Assembly (NCBI GenBank): GCA_039714435.1
Contig: JBDLJJ010000011.1
Span: 1 to 37,743, forward strand
From: JAZDDE01 sp039714435
GTDB taxonomy: Bacteria > Gemmatimonadota > Gemmatimonadetes > Palauibacterales > Palauibacteraceae
Length of the DNA stretch: 37,743 nt
Reading direction: 5' to 3'
Positions within the stretch are counted from its first letter, which is position 1. Every line of letters begins with the position of its first letter. This document shows, one piece after another, positions 17,713 to 26,052 of the stretch. The notes under the pieces were generated by a model, which was not told the DNA's origin, did not search any database, and worked only from the letters and a program-made list of their open reading frames with translations. The position numbers and the translations under genes were made by a program.

Positions 17713-18771
17713 CTACCTTTCGACCACCGTGAAGGCGATGGCGAGCGGACAAGAACCCACCGCGATGGCGATATCTACGGAAAAGTCAGAGGCCAGCCGG
17801 TTGGCCACGCTGGGGCTCACGCAGTCCGGGGCCAGCGTGTAGAGCCGGCCGGCCGAGTCGAATCCGAGCCCCGATGCGCTCGGCACGCCGTCCGGCGCTA
17901 TGGCGTCGGCCGGATCGCGAACGAAGGCATCGAAGTCGGTGCTCCAGATCGCCAGCCCGAAGGAGAACGCCGTGAGGTGAAGATCGCCCCCCGGCCCGAA
18001 AGCGAGGGCGGAGGGGAAATCTCCGAAGCCGGGATGGTGTTCCGTTTCGGCCTCGGTGGCGAGGTTGACGGCCGAAAGCGAGCCGTCTCCAGCGCCGAAC
18101 GAGCCCGAATGGAGCACGTACAGCCTGCCGTCAGGTCCGACCGCGCCCGCGGCGGCGTTTTCACCCGTGAGGCTGATCGTGTTCGTGACCGTGAGAGACT
18201 GGGCGTCGAGAACCGAGACCGAGGCCGGTCCGGCCGGCACGAAGTTCTCCAGCTCCGAATTCAGCACGTACATCCGGTCGCCCGACGCGACCATGGCCTG
18301 CGGGAAGCGCCCGACCGGGATCTCCGGCTGCGTCGTGCCTCGCAGCACGTTGACCGGAGTTACGGAGTTCAGGCTCGGATTGGCGACGAGGACAATCGAG
18401 TCGTTGACGAACTCCACCCCCGTGGCTCCTGAGCCGGTGGGTAGGGATATGGTGCGGAGAAGTACGCCGGCGTCCACGTCCACGATCGCCACCGCCGGCA
18501 CGAGGCCCAGCGGGACGACGGCCAGGTCGCCCCGAACGGCCAGCGTCACGGGGCTGCCGTCAGGGCCCAGCCCGACCTGAGTACTCGCGGCCGGGTCCTC
18601 TACTTCAAAGATCGTCAGGGAGAGATCAGTGCTACCCAGGACGACACCCAGCTCTACCGGTTGTGGCAGAGGGACCGGGTCTGTGGGGCCCGTGTCGTTG
18701 CCGCACGCTGTGACCCCGAGGGCCAGGGCCAGCGCCAGGATCAATCGTTGTTCTTGTCCGCCATTCTTCAT
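17713..18771 (-). CDS. Beta-propeller lipoprotein, possible surface B12-binding (BtuG-like) protein
   Basis: The ATG at 18771 follows GGAGG at good spacing, giving 352 residues. The N-terminus is a lipoprotein signal: a run of Ala/Leu and the lipobox GVTAC with Cys23. The mature part repeats a YVTN/YncE-like blade pattern: RGDLAVVPL with VAIVDVDAG, DSIVLVANP with VTPVNV, DRMYVLNSE with VSVLDAQS, DGRLYVLHS with LSAVNL, and later AGRLYTLAPDC. Six or seven blades can be imagined. One cysteine pair (DC and SC near the end) could form a disulfide. It starts 12 bases after the TonB receptor gene, which sits behind a cobalamin riboswitch. In Bacteroides, BtuG is a propeller lipoprotein that binds B12 on top of BtuB. 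A similar role here is inferred from fold and context, not from sequence identity. Confidence 0.75.
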   Translation of the reverse strand: MKNGGQEQRLILALALALGVTACGNDTGPTDPVPLPQPVELGVVLGSTDLSLTIFEVEDPAASTQVGLGPDGSPVTLAVRGDLAVVPLGLVPAVAIVDVDAGVLLRTISLPTGSGATGVEFVNDSIVLVANPSLNSVTPVNVLRGTTQPEIPVGRFPQAMVASGDRMYVLNSELENFVPAGPASVSVLDAQSLTVTNTISLTGENAAAGAVGPDGRLYVLHSGSFGAGDGSLSAVNLATEAETEHHPGFGDFPSALAFGPGGDLHLTAFSFGLAIWSTDFDAFVRDPADAIAPDGVPSASGLGFDSAGRLYTLAPDCVSPSVANRLASDFSVDIAIAVGSCPLAIAFTVVER

Positions 18772-18782
18772 TGCGTCCTCCG

Positions 18783-20978
18783 TTACAGTTTGCGCACCCG
18801 CACCTCGACCGACGCGGTTCGGCCAGGGTCGGGATAGGCGAAAATCAAGTTGTCCTTCGAGTCGAAAAGCCGTTCCAGGCGGAGGCTGGGCTCGATCTGC
18901 CAGCCCGACCACGACCAGCGGCGCGAGGCGCTGAGGTCGAAGCTCCAGAACCCGGGCAGGCCGTTCAGAGGCGCGGCCACGGGGTACCTGAGTCCCAGAT
19001 ATCGGGCCGCCAGGTGCAGCGACAGCCAGGAACCGGCCCAGTCGGCGCTCAAAGAGGCCGAGTGCCGGGGCCGGTAGACGACCTGAACCGAGTCCGAAGC
19101 CGGCCGGTCGTAGGTGACGCGGTCCCGGCTGAGCTGGCCCGCCAGACGAAGACCTGTGGCGGGAAGGCTGATCTCTCCCCAGACGGCTCCGCCGGAGCGC
19201 TGGACGTCGATATTTCGCGGACTCCAGATAAACCTGAAGTCCGGCAGCCAGACGATCATGTCGCGCAGGTCGCCGGTGTACGCCTCCGCGCCGATTTCGA
19301 ACTCGAGGCCGCCCATGGACCCGGAAACGTCCGCGCCGATCTCGAACTCGCCCGGGACCCGCTCGGCCCGGAGGCCCGGGTTCGGCTCGACCGCGACACC
19401 CTCGCGAAAAAATTGATCTCCGAGGCTCGGAGGGCTGAAAGAACTGCTGTGCGAGATCCGGACCCGGGTCCGGCGTACGGAGTAGGTGAGCGCCGCGTCA
19501 TGGCTGGCGCGCCACGTACCGCCGATACCGGCGCGGTCGGCGCGGAGCGCCAGGTCAAGCCGCAGGCTGGCGCCGCCGGAGCGGCCCGGCGAGAGCGGAG
19601 TCAGCGCGGTGTTGAGATAGGCTCCCATGTCTGTGCGGGCCACGGGCGCTCCAGTCAGGGATTGGCTGTCGATTCTCTGATGCTCGATATCCAACCCACC
19701 CCCGACGGCCCGAAGCAGTCCTCCGGCATGGCCCTCGACACTTAGCCGGCCCCCGAGCTGCTGAAGTTCGGTCCTGTCATCGTACGGCAATCCCAGCGGC
19801 GGCGCCGGGTCGCTGAAGCGAGCGCTGTGCCGTGTGCCGTATCCGACCGCGCCCAACAACAGACCGGACGTCTGCCGCCTCCAGTCCGCTCCAAAGCGGG
19901 CGCGATCCACCGACTGCCGCGCCGACTCGGATGGCGCGAAGCTGCGGCCCGGTAGCCCTCGACCCAGACCCTCATAGCCCACAGTCAGGCGCCCCTCGCC
20001 GCCGAGCAGCGGCGAGCGCAGCGAAGCCCGCACGACCTGCTGGTCCAGGTCAGCGTTGGCCCGCTGGCCTCGTCCGCCGCCCACCTCCGGTGGCCGCTCG
20101 AAACCAAACGAACCGGCCAGCGAGCGTACCTCCGCTCCGAGCCCGAGTCGGGTCCCACCCAGGGAGGTGCCCCAATCTGCTGAACCCGATGCCTCTCCCA
20201 AGGCTCCTGTTCGAAACCGGCCCGCCAGTCCCGGGGAAGCCGAGCGTGATTGGATCACGATGGCTCCACCCTGAGCGCGGGCCCCGTAGCGCGCCGACTG
20301 AGATCCCCGGAACACAGTCAGACTCTCGATCGAGCCGGAGGGAACCAGACTCAGGTCGGCCTCTCCGCTGATCGGGTCATTCAGCGGCGCGCCGTCAACC
20401 AGCACCAGAACAGCGTTCGCTCCGCTGCCACGAATGCTCGGAGTGGCAGCGGAACCCCGGCCCCGCCGGCGGACGACGACACCAGGAAGATTCTCAACCA
20501 GCTCGGCGGCCGTCCGGGCGCCCGTGGACTCGATGGCCCGCCTGTCCAGAAAGATCTGTCCAGAGGCCATGGATCGGTCCACCTGTACGTCCAGCTCGGC
20601 CAGATCCAAGGGTCGGGGGATGAGAAGGACTACGGGCCGCGCCGCTGCACCATTTCGGACAACGAGGACCTGATCTGAGGGCAGGTATCCGAGACGCCGG
20701 ATGGTGAGCCTCTGGCGTCCCTTCTCCACGCCGCGAAGCACAAACACGCCGGATCCATCGGTGACAGCGGAGAGGGCCAGGTGTTCGAGCGTAACGGCCG
20801 CTCCGGCCACCGGGGACCGGGTGGCGGCGTCGAGGACGCGACCGCGGATTTCGCCGGGGAACTGAGCCGATAACGCGTCGGGATCCACGAATGCGCCCAT
20901 AGCGGCCAGCACTACGAGTACAGCCGCCAACCGACGGAGCGGCGAGAGCCTGTGTGCCTGAGATGCGAAAAACCGCAC
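18783..20978 (-). CDS. btuB: TonB-dependent outer-membrane receptor, probably for cobalamin
   Basis: The GTG at 20978 follows AGGGGAA. The signal peptide runs to about residue 38 (LSAQ). A CarboxypepD-regulatory-like domain (about 43-118, GEIRGRVLDAATRSPVAGA) precedes the plug (about 140-245, with LVLVDGAPLND and ARYGARAQGGAIVI). The rest is a transmembrane beta-barrel with alternating hydrophobic strands, for 731 residues in all. The extra N-terminal domain is common in Bacteroidetes- and Gemmatimonadota-type receptors and absent from E. coli BtuB. The C-terminus ends VRVRKL and lacks the usual final aromatic residue. A cobalamin riboswitch directly upstream points to B12 or corrinoid import. 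The barrel itself does not reveal the ligand. Confidence 0.88.
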   Translation of the reverse strand: MRFFASQAHRLSPLRRLAAVLVVLAAMGAFVDPDALSAQFPGEIRGRVLDAATRSPVAGAAVTLEHLALSAVTDGSGVFVLRGVEKGRQRLTIRRLGYLPSDQVLVVRNGAAARPVVLLIPRPLDLAELDVQVDRSMASGQIFLDRRAIESTGARTAAELVENLPGVVVRRRGRGSAATPSIRGSGANAVLVLVDGAPLNDPISGEADLSLVPSGSIESLTVFRGSQSARYGARAQGGAIVIQSRSASPGLAGRFRTGALGEASGSADWGTSLGGTRLGLGAEVRSLAGSFGFERPPEVGGGRGQRANADLDQQVVRASLRSPLLGGEGRLTVGYEGLGRGLPGRSFAPSESARQSVDRARFGADWRRQTSGLLLGAVGYGTRHSARFSDPAPPLGLPYDDRTELQQLGGRLSVEGHAGGLLRAVGGGLDIEHQRIDSQSLTGAPVARTDMGAYLNTALTPLSPGRSGGASLRLDLALRADRAGIGGTWRASHDAALTYSVRRTRVRISHSSSFSPPSLGDQFFREGVAVEPNPGLRAERVPGEFEIGADVSGSMGGLEFEIGAEAYTGDLRDMIVWLPDFRFIWSPRNIDVQRSGGAVWGEISLPATGLRLAGQLSRDRVTYDRPASDSVQVVYRPRHSASLSADWAGSWLSLHLAARYLGLRYPVAAPLNGLPGFWSFDLSASRRWSWSGWQIEPSLRLERLFDSKDNLIFAYPDPGRTASVEVRVRKL

Positions 20979-20979
20979 G

Positions 20980-20994
20980 TCTTCCCCTCGAAGA
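20980..20994 (-). promoter_or_regulatory. Hairpin presenting the btuB-like Shine-Dalgarno
   Basis: In the transcript, TCTTC and GAAGA pair around the five-base loop GAGGG, just before the GTG start at 20978. The ribosome site therefore lies in a small hairpin directly after the riboswitch. This is compatible with translational control, though the switching partner is not clear. Confidence 0.45.
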
Positions 20995-20999
20995 GTGCC

Positions 21000-21190
21000 A
21001 GGTTTCGCGGGCTTGACAGGTCTACTGACTCAGGGCTTAAGCTCTCTCGCCTTCCCAGGACTCAATCCCAGTGGCGTGTGAGAAAGCTTTCGGCCTTCAC
21101 AGGCCGGGCCCATCACAGTGGCGGGGCCGTGCCGGATTCTCACCGGCTTCCGAGATGCCTCGCCCGCTTTCACGCGCACCTTGTGTGCGC
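21000..21190 (-). promoter_or_regulatory. Cobalamin (adenosylcobalamin-type) riboswitch
   Basis: Read on the - strand, the conserved core is clear. GCCGGTGAGAATCCGGC (21147-21131) is followed by CACGGCCCCGCCACTGTGATG. Further on come GCCACTGGG, CTGGGAAGGCG and a B12 box AGTCAGTAGACCTGTC (21030-21015). The closing P1 helix pairs GCGGGC (21167-21162) with GCCCGC (21012-21007). An extra hairpin with a six-base stem, GCGCAC/GTGCGC, sits upstream at 21190-21174. No T-rich terminator follows, so control is probably translational at the receptor gene downstream. B12 riboswitches normally repress when the cell has enough cobalamin. Confidence 0.95.
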
Positions 21191-21235
21191 TTGTCTAACT
21201 CCTAACTGCTAACCGATTCGATGCCCGGCTGTCAA

Positions 21236-22843
21236 CTAGTCGCCGTTGGGTACCCGAATTGTCACCGGGAACCGCTGAAAACCGAAGGGCTGTCCTGATC
21301 GGGTGGTTCCACCCGGCGCCACGATGATCAGTCCGACCACCTCGCCAGCCTCGAGTTCAGCCACGGCGTTTCGATAATCGACCGCAGATTCGAGAATGTT
21401 TCCGTTCATCTGTTCGATAACCACATCGTTCAGGAGCCCGGCCCGGAAGGCCGGACTGAACATCTCTACGTCAGCGATCACCACACCATCTATTCCGTCC
21501 GGCAGAGTGCCGCGTCTGCGATCGGAATCACTCAGGCTCCTGACGCGTAGACCGAGCGGGTCGCCACTTCGCTCCGCGGATCGCTCCGGCCTGGCGGCAA
21601 CTTGTGCAGCCTCAGGCTCGGGCGACGTAAGACCGACACGAATACTCTCCTGTTCCTTGGTATCCCAGCGCACTACGCTGAGCGTCACCGTGTCACCGGG
21701 CTCGTGCGTTCGTATGCGTCTTTGAAGCGAACTGACACCGCCGATGGATTCGCCATCCACAGCCGTAATCACGTCACCAATCCGCACGCCAGCTCGCTGG
21801 GCCGGGCTACCGTCCGCCAGGCCCGAAGGATCGCTGATCATTGCTCCCGCCACCCGGGGAAGACCCAGGTACTGTGCGTCGCTGTCCGCAACATCACGGA
21901 CGCTGATTCCGAGCACGGCGCGCCGTACGTCCCCGTGTTCAACCAGATCTTCGACGACCTCGCGCGCCAGGTCGATAGGCACCGCGAAACTGTAACCCTG
22001 GTAGCTGGCCGTTGTCGTCAGAATGGCCGCATTGATCCCGATCACCTCGCCCCGGGCGTTGACGAGCGGCCCGCCCGAATTGCCCGGGTTGATCGCGGCG
22101 TCTGTCTGGATGAAGTCCTCGATCGCCAGGCTCACGCTGCCACCGTTGCTAAGCAGATTCAGATTCCGCCCCTTGGCACTGACGATACCGGCGGTGACAG
22201 TCGTGGTGAGCGTCCGTGGTCCACCCCCCCCAGAGGCGAAGCCCGGGCTTCCTACCGCCAGCACCCATTCGCCAACGCGCGTATCGTCACTAGAACCGAG
22301 CACGGCGGGCGTGAGTCCCGTGGTGTCGAGCTTGAGGAGTGCTACATCGGTAGTCGGATCCTGACCCACCAGACGAACCCGTTCGAAGCGCCGCCCGTCA
22401 GCGAGCTGCACGTCAATCCGAATGGCTCCGTTCACGACGTGGTTGTTCGTGATGAGGTAGCCATCTTCGGAAATCACAAAGCCCGAGCCGCTGCCGCGCG
22501 CGCGCTCATTGGGATCCAGCCTGCCCCGGACCGAGTTGGCGCGAGGCCGCGCCACTTCCGTGAAGACGGTGGCCACGGCCGGCGTAATCATGTCCGCGAT
22601 GGCCGCAAAATCGGCCGCCGGAGCCGAAGCCCCGCTACGGACCGCCTGGGCGGCCTGGGCCGAAACCGGAAGCGCTCCGGGTGCCGGCTGGCTGACCGCT
22701 TCCGCCAGCCGCAGAGGGGGAAGAGCTCCGCTGGCGTGGCTCTGTGGGATCAGATCGAGCCCAATCGCTGCTCCCAGGCCCACAGCAAAGGCAAGCCCGG
22801 CGGTGAACACGAGGCTGAGTTTGGCTCGCAGCGCATCGTTCAT
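21236..22843 (-). CDS. degP: DegP/HtrA-type serine protease with two PDZ domains
   Basis: An envelope protease/chaperone for misfolded proteins. The N-terminus has a hydrophobic segment (about 9-31) acting as signal or membrane anchor, then an Ala/Pro-rich linker. The trypsin-like domain shows His135 in TNNHVV, Asp166 in TTDVALL and Ser256 in GNSGGPL. Two PDZ domains follow at about 315-405 and 430-530, the first with AGVRIGDVITAVDG, the second with FRAGLLNDVVIEQ. The length of 535 is slightly above E. coli DegP. It is encoded downstream of dnaK on the same strand, 244 bases away, and upstream of the B12 riboswitch. Assignment as DegP, DegQ or DegS cannot be refined by eye. Two PDZ domains favour DegP/DegQ. 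Confidence 0.92.
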   Translation of the reverse strand: MNDALRAKLSLVFTAGLAFAVGLGAAIGLDLIPQSHASGALPPLRLAEAVSQPAPGALPVSAQAAQAVRSGASAPAADFAAIADMITPAVATVFTEVARPRANSVRGRLDPNERARGSGSGFVISEDGYLITNNHVVNGAIRIDVQLADGRRFERVRLVGQDPTTDVALLKLDTTGLTPAVLGSSDDTRVGEWVLAVGSPGFASGGGGPRTLTTTVTAGIVSAKGRNLNLLSNGGSVSLAIEDFIQTDAAINPGNSGGPLVNARGEVIGINAAILTTTASYQGYSFAVPIDLAREVVEDLVEHGDVRRAVLGISVRDVADSDAQYLGLPRVAGAMISDPSGLADGSPAQRAGVRIGDVITAVDGESIGGVSSLQRRIRTHEPGDTVTLSVVRWDTKEQESIRVGLTSPEPEAAQVAARPERSAERSGDPLGLRVRSLSDSDRRRGTLPDGIDGVVIADVEMFSPAFRAGLLNDVVIEQMNGNILESAVDYRNAVAELEAGEVVGLIIVAPGGTTRSGQPFGFQRFPVTIRVPNGD

Positions 22844-23011
22844 GTATCAAGACTCCGGATTTTGAACTCGTTCACCGGCAGCCGATCCTGTCGCAGGCTT
22901 CGCCGGCCCCTACAAACTAATAACTCGACCCCAGCGGCAGGGTTCCGTCTGACCTGGGCCTCGGGACGTTCTGCCACAGGGTTCCAGCATATTTGATACC
23001 GCGCCGCCGGC

Positions 23012-23040
23012 AGAGGTTGCCCCGCGGCCGGGGCAACCCG
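23012..23040 (-). terminator. Perfect hairpin between dnaK and the degP-like gene
   Basis: GGTTGCCCC at 23015-23023 pairs with GGGGCAACC at 23030-23038 around a six-base loop: nine perfect pairs, mostly GC. It lies about 50 bases after the dnaK stop. No T-run follows on either strand, so it may be a weak terminator, a Rho-linked end or a 3'-stabilising stem. Confidence 0.5.
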
Positions 23041-23087
23041 CCATGTTCCCTACTCTAGCAACACTCAATGGCTGCGCGGTGCTGGTC

Positions 23088-25019
23088 TTACGCTTCCGGC
23101 TCTTCCACGATCTCGTAGTCGGCCTCGACGACCTCTTCCTCAGCGTCAGCTTCGGCTGAGGCCTCGGCGCCTTCCATTCCGGCGCCGTCCTCGGAGACAT
23201 CCGCCGGTCCCGGCTCCGCGTTGGCGTACATCTGCTGCGCGGCAACCTGGACGGCCTGCTGGATCTCCTCAGTGACGCTGCGGATTTCGGCCGTGTCGTC
23301 CTGTTTGAGTGCCTGTCGTCCCTTCTCCAGAGCGGCCTCGATGCTGGCTTTGGCCTCGTCATCGATGGCCTCTTTCCAGTCTTCGAGATTCTTCTCGGTC
23401 TGGTAGATCATGCTGTCCAGCTTGTTCCGGGCCTCGACCGCCTCACGGCGCTCCTGGTCCTCGGAAGCGTGCGAGTCGGCCTCGGACACCATCCGGTCGA
23501 TCTCGCTGTCCGACAGCCCGGAAGAGGCCTCGATTCGAATCTTCTGCTCCTTGCCCGTAGCCCGGTCCTTGGCGCTGACGTGCAGGATGCCATTGGCGTC
23601 GATGTCGAACGTCACCTCGACCTGGGGAACTCCGCGAGGCGCCGGCGGAATGCCTGTCAGCTGGAAGCGGCCGATCGTCTTGTTGTCGTTCGCCATCGGC
23701 CGTTCGCCCTGCAATACGTGGATGTCCACCGTGTTCTGAGAGTCCTCGGCTGTCGAGAACGTCTCGCTCTTCTTGGTGGGGATGGTCGTGTTGCGCGGTA
23801 TCAGGTTGGTCATGACCCCACCCAGCGTCTCGATGCCGAGCGACAGAGGAGTCACGTCGAGCAGCAGGACGTCCTTCACATCCCCGGCCAGAACTCCACC
23901 CTGAATGGCGGCGCCGATGCCGACCACTTCGTCAGGGTTCACGCCCCGATGCGGGTCTTTCCCGAAGAACTCCTTGACGATCTCCTGGATCTTGGGAATC
24001 CGAGTGGATCCACCCACGAGGATAACTTCGTCTACCTCGTTTGCATTCAGGCCCGCGTCTTCGAGGGCTTGCTTCATGGGCGGAAGAGTGCGCTTGATCA
24101 AGTCGTCCACGAGCTGCTCGAACTTGGCCCTCGTGAGACTGATGTTCAGATGCTTCGGCCCGCTCTGATCCGCCGTGATGAACGGGAGATTGATGTCGGT
24201 CTGAAGCGTACTGGACAGCTCGCACTTGGCCTTCTCGGAGGCTTCCTTGAGTCGCTGAAGGGCCATCGGATCCTTAGAGAGGTCAATCCCCTGGTCCTTT
24301 TTGAACTCCTCCACCAGCCAGTTGATTACCCGCTGATCGAAGTCATCACCGCCCAGATGCGTGTCGCCGTTGGTCGCCTTCACCTCGAAAACACCGTCGC
24401 CCAATTCCAGCACAGAAATGTCGTACGTTCCGCCACCCAGATCGAACACCGCGATTTTCTCGTCGGCTTTCTTGTCCAGACCGTAGGCAAGGGCCGCTGC
24501 CGTGGGCTCATTGATGATTCGCAGTACTTCCAGTCCAGCGATTTTCCCCGCGTCCTTGGTGGCCTGACGCTGGGCGTCGTTGAAATAGGCCGGTACGGTG
24601 ACCACGGCCTGGCTGACGGACTGTCCCAGATAGTCTTCAGCCGTTTGCCGCATCTTCTGCAGAATCATGGCCGAGATCTCTGGCGGCGAGAAGGTAGCAT
24701 CGGCGTTCGGAAGCTTGACGATCACCCTGTCCTGGCTGTCAGAATCGACTCCATAGGGAACCAGCTTTCGCTCGCTATCCACTTCGGACGACTTTCGGCC
24801 CATGAACCGCTTGATGGAGAAGACAGTGTTCTCCGGATTCGTGACCGCCTGCCGCTTCGCCACCTGTCCGACGAGCCGCTCACCGTCCTTCGTGAAGGCC
24901 ACTACGGACGGCGTGGTGCGCGTGCCCTCTGAATTCGGGATAACTACCGGATCTCCGCCCTCCATGACAGCGACCACTGAATTTGTGGTTCCGAGATCGA
25001 TCCCGATTACCTTGCCCAT
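23088..25019 (-). CDS. dnaK: Hsp70 chaperone DnaK
   Basis: The ATP-driven chaperone for folding and heat stress. The 643-residue product begins GKVIGIDLGTTNS (phosphate-1 motif). It carries VTVPAYFNDAQRQATKDAG, the phosphate-2 motif AVFDLGGGTYDIS, the adenosine motif ILVGGSTRIPKI, the interdomain linker DVLLLDVTPLSLGIE and a complete substrate-binding domain. The C-terminal tail is rich in Ala, Glu and Asp and ends EEPEA in place of the EEVD-like end of many homologues. An AGGGGAG site precedes ATG 25019. grpE, dnaJ and hrcA are not adjacent, and no CIRCE inverted repeat is visible in the 250-base upstream region shared with the divergent rhomboid gene. Confidence 0.99.
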   Translation of the reverse strand: MGKVIGIDLGTTNSVVAVMEGGDPVVIPNSEGTRTTPSVVAFTKDGERLVGQVAKRQAVTNPENTVFSIKRFMGRKSSEVDSERKLVPYGVDSDSQDRVIVKLPNADATFSPPEISAMILQKMRQTAEDYLGQSVSQAVVTVPAYFNDAQRQATKDAGKIAGLEVLRIINEPTAAALAYGLDKKADEKIAVFDLGGGTYDISVLELGDGVFEVKATNGDTHLGGDDFDQRVINWLVEEFKKDQGIDLSKDPMALQRLKEASEKAKCELSSTLQTDINLPFITADQSGPKHLNISLTRAKFEQLVDDLIKRTLPPMKQALEDAGLNANEVDEVILVGGSTRIPKIQEIVKEFFGKDPHRGVNPDEVVGIGAAIQGGVLAGDVKDVLLLDVTPLSLGIETLGGVMTNLIPRNTTIPTKKSETFSTAEDSQNTVDIHVLQGERPMANDNKTIGRFQLTGIPPAPRGVPQVEVTFDIDANGILHVSAKDRATGKEQKIRIEASSGLSDSEIDRMVSEADSHASEDQERREAVEARNKLDSMIYQTEKNLEDWKEAIDDEAKASIEAALEKGRQALKQDDTAEIRSVTEEIQQAVQVAAQQMYANAEPGPADVSEDGAGMEGAEASAEADAEEEVVEADYEIVEEPEA

Positions 25020-25272
25020 ATCACTCCCCTTTATTCGCTGATGATTCCCTGGTCTTGACTAGCAGATAGTGTATCGAAACGAGCCCGCGGACTTCTACTT
25101 ACGGTCAGCTTCCGACTGGTGCCATTCGAACGCAAGCGATGTGCCCGCCCGAACCCCCCGTTTGGCCCGGTTTTCCCGACATTCTGGCACCTCCCCGCCG
25201 CCGGCTGTGTCAGAACGGCAGAACTTCCGCCGCGTTGCGAGGATAGGGATCCCGGCCTAACCTCTTTTTGCC

Positions 25273-26037
25273 ATGCTCCCTATTCGAGACGAGAATCCCA
25301 CCGAACTCCATCCTATAGTCACGTTCGCGTTTATTGCCGCGAACGTCCTCGTCTGGATTCTGGTCGAGCAAATGGGCCAGGGAGCCGATTTCGTACGCTC
25401 TCTGTGCGAGTACGGTGCAATCCCGGCCGAGATTACCGGTTCGGTCCAGGCCGGAACGTCTGTGTCGCTCGGAGAAGGCGTCTCCTGCGTCACGGGCGGC
25501 CTCGGCCGTGAAACCCTGATCACCTCCATGTTCATGCACGGGAGCTGGCTCCACCTTCTGGGCAACATGTGGTTTCTGTGGGTATTTGGAAACAACATAG
25601 AAGATTCAATGGGCCACCTGCGGTTTCCGATTTTTTATGTCCTGACCGGCTTGCTGGCCTCACTGGCTCACATCGTGGCCGGTCCCGCCAGCCTCGTACC
25701 GACGGTAGGCGCCTCAGGCGCGATCAGTGGCGTGATGGGCGCCTACATGGTTCTGTACCCGAAGGTTCGCGTACATACGTTGATCCCGTTGGGCTTTTAC
25801 GTTCGCATCATTCCCATGCCAGCCTGGGCCATTCTGCTTCTGTGGTTCGTGATCCAGGTGGCGAGCGGTCTCGGGAGTGCGGGAGTGGGAGGAGGCGTCG
25901 CGTTCTGGGCTCACGCCGGTGGCTTCATCGCGGGCGCGGTGCTCGTGAAGCTGTTTCAGAAGGGCACTCTCGTGCAGGCAAAACGCTCCGGCCACGTGCT
26001 GTCGCGCGAGGAGCGGGGCTTCTTCGAACAGTGGTGA
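25273..26037 (+). CDS. Rhomboid family intramembrane serine protease
   Basis: Rhomboids cut membrane proteins inside or near the bilayer. The 254-residue protein has six or more hydrophobic segments. It shows the nucleophile motif GASGAISG with Ser148, the general base His214 in WAHAGGFIAG, and the MFMHGSWLHLLGNMWFLWVFG region with His94 and Asn98 that supports the oxyanion hole. A cytoplasmic N-terminus starts MLPIRDENPT, a pattern common in bacterial rhomboids. No clear Shine-Dalgarno is seen before ATG 25273. It shares a 253-base divergent intergenic region with dnaK, and the nucleoside transporter gene starts 15 bases after its stop. The substrate cannot be inferred. Confidence 0.93.
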   Translation: MLPIRDENPTELHPIVTFAFIAANVLVWILVEQMGQGADFVRSLCEYGAIPAEITGSVQAGTSVSLGEGVSCVTGGLGRETLITSMFMHGSWLHLLGNMWFLWVFGNNIEDSMGHLRFPIFYVLTGLLASLAHIVAGPASLVPTVGASGAISGVMGAYMVLYPKVRVHTLIPLGFYVRIIPMPAWAILLLWFVIQVASGLGSAGVGGGVAFWAHAGGFIAGAVLVKLFQKGTLVQAKRSGHVLSREERGFFEQW

Positions 26038-26052
26038 GATAGAGGAGTCGCG

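Noticed and set aside
22934..22990. Two copies of CAGGGTTCC about 42 bases apart between dnaK and the protease gene
   Set aside because: Nine bases and only two copies in high-GC DNA; flanks differ. Too weak to call a binding site.
21602..22996. 464-codon + strand frame opposite the DegP-type gene
   Set aside because: Shadow of a protease with an intact catalytic triad. Composition is His/Arg-rich and unlike a real protein.
23469..24932. 487-codon + strand frame inside dnaK
   Set aside because: Antisense frames of dnaK are a known artefact. No ribosome site or motif seen.
25020..25272. Search for CIRCE or sigma-32-like promoter between dnaK and the rhomboid gene
   Set aside because: No GCACTC inverted repeat and no convincing -35/-10 pair was found. 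A TACACT near 25070 on the - strand lacks a matching -35 element.
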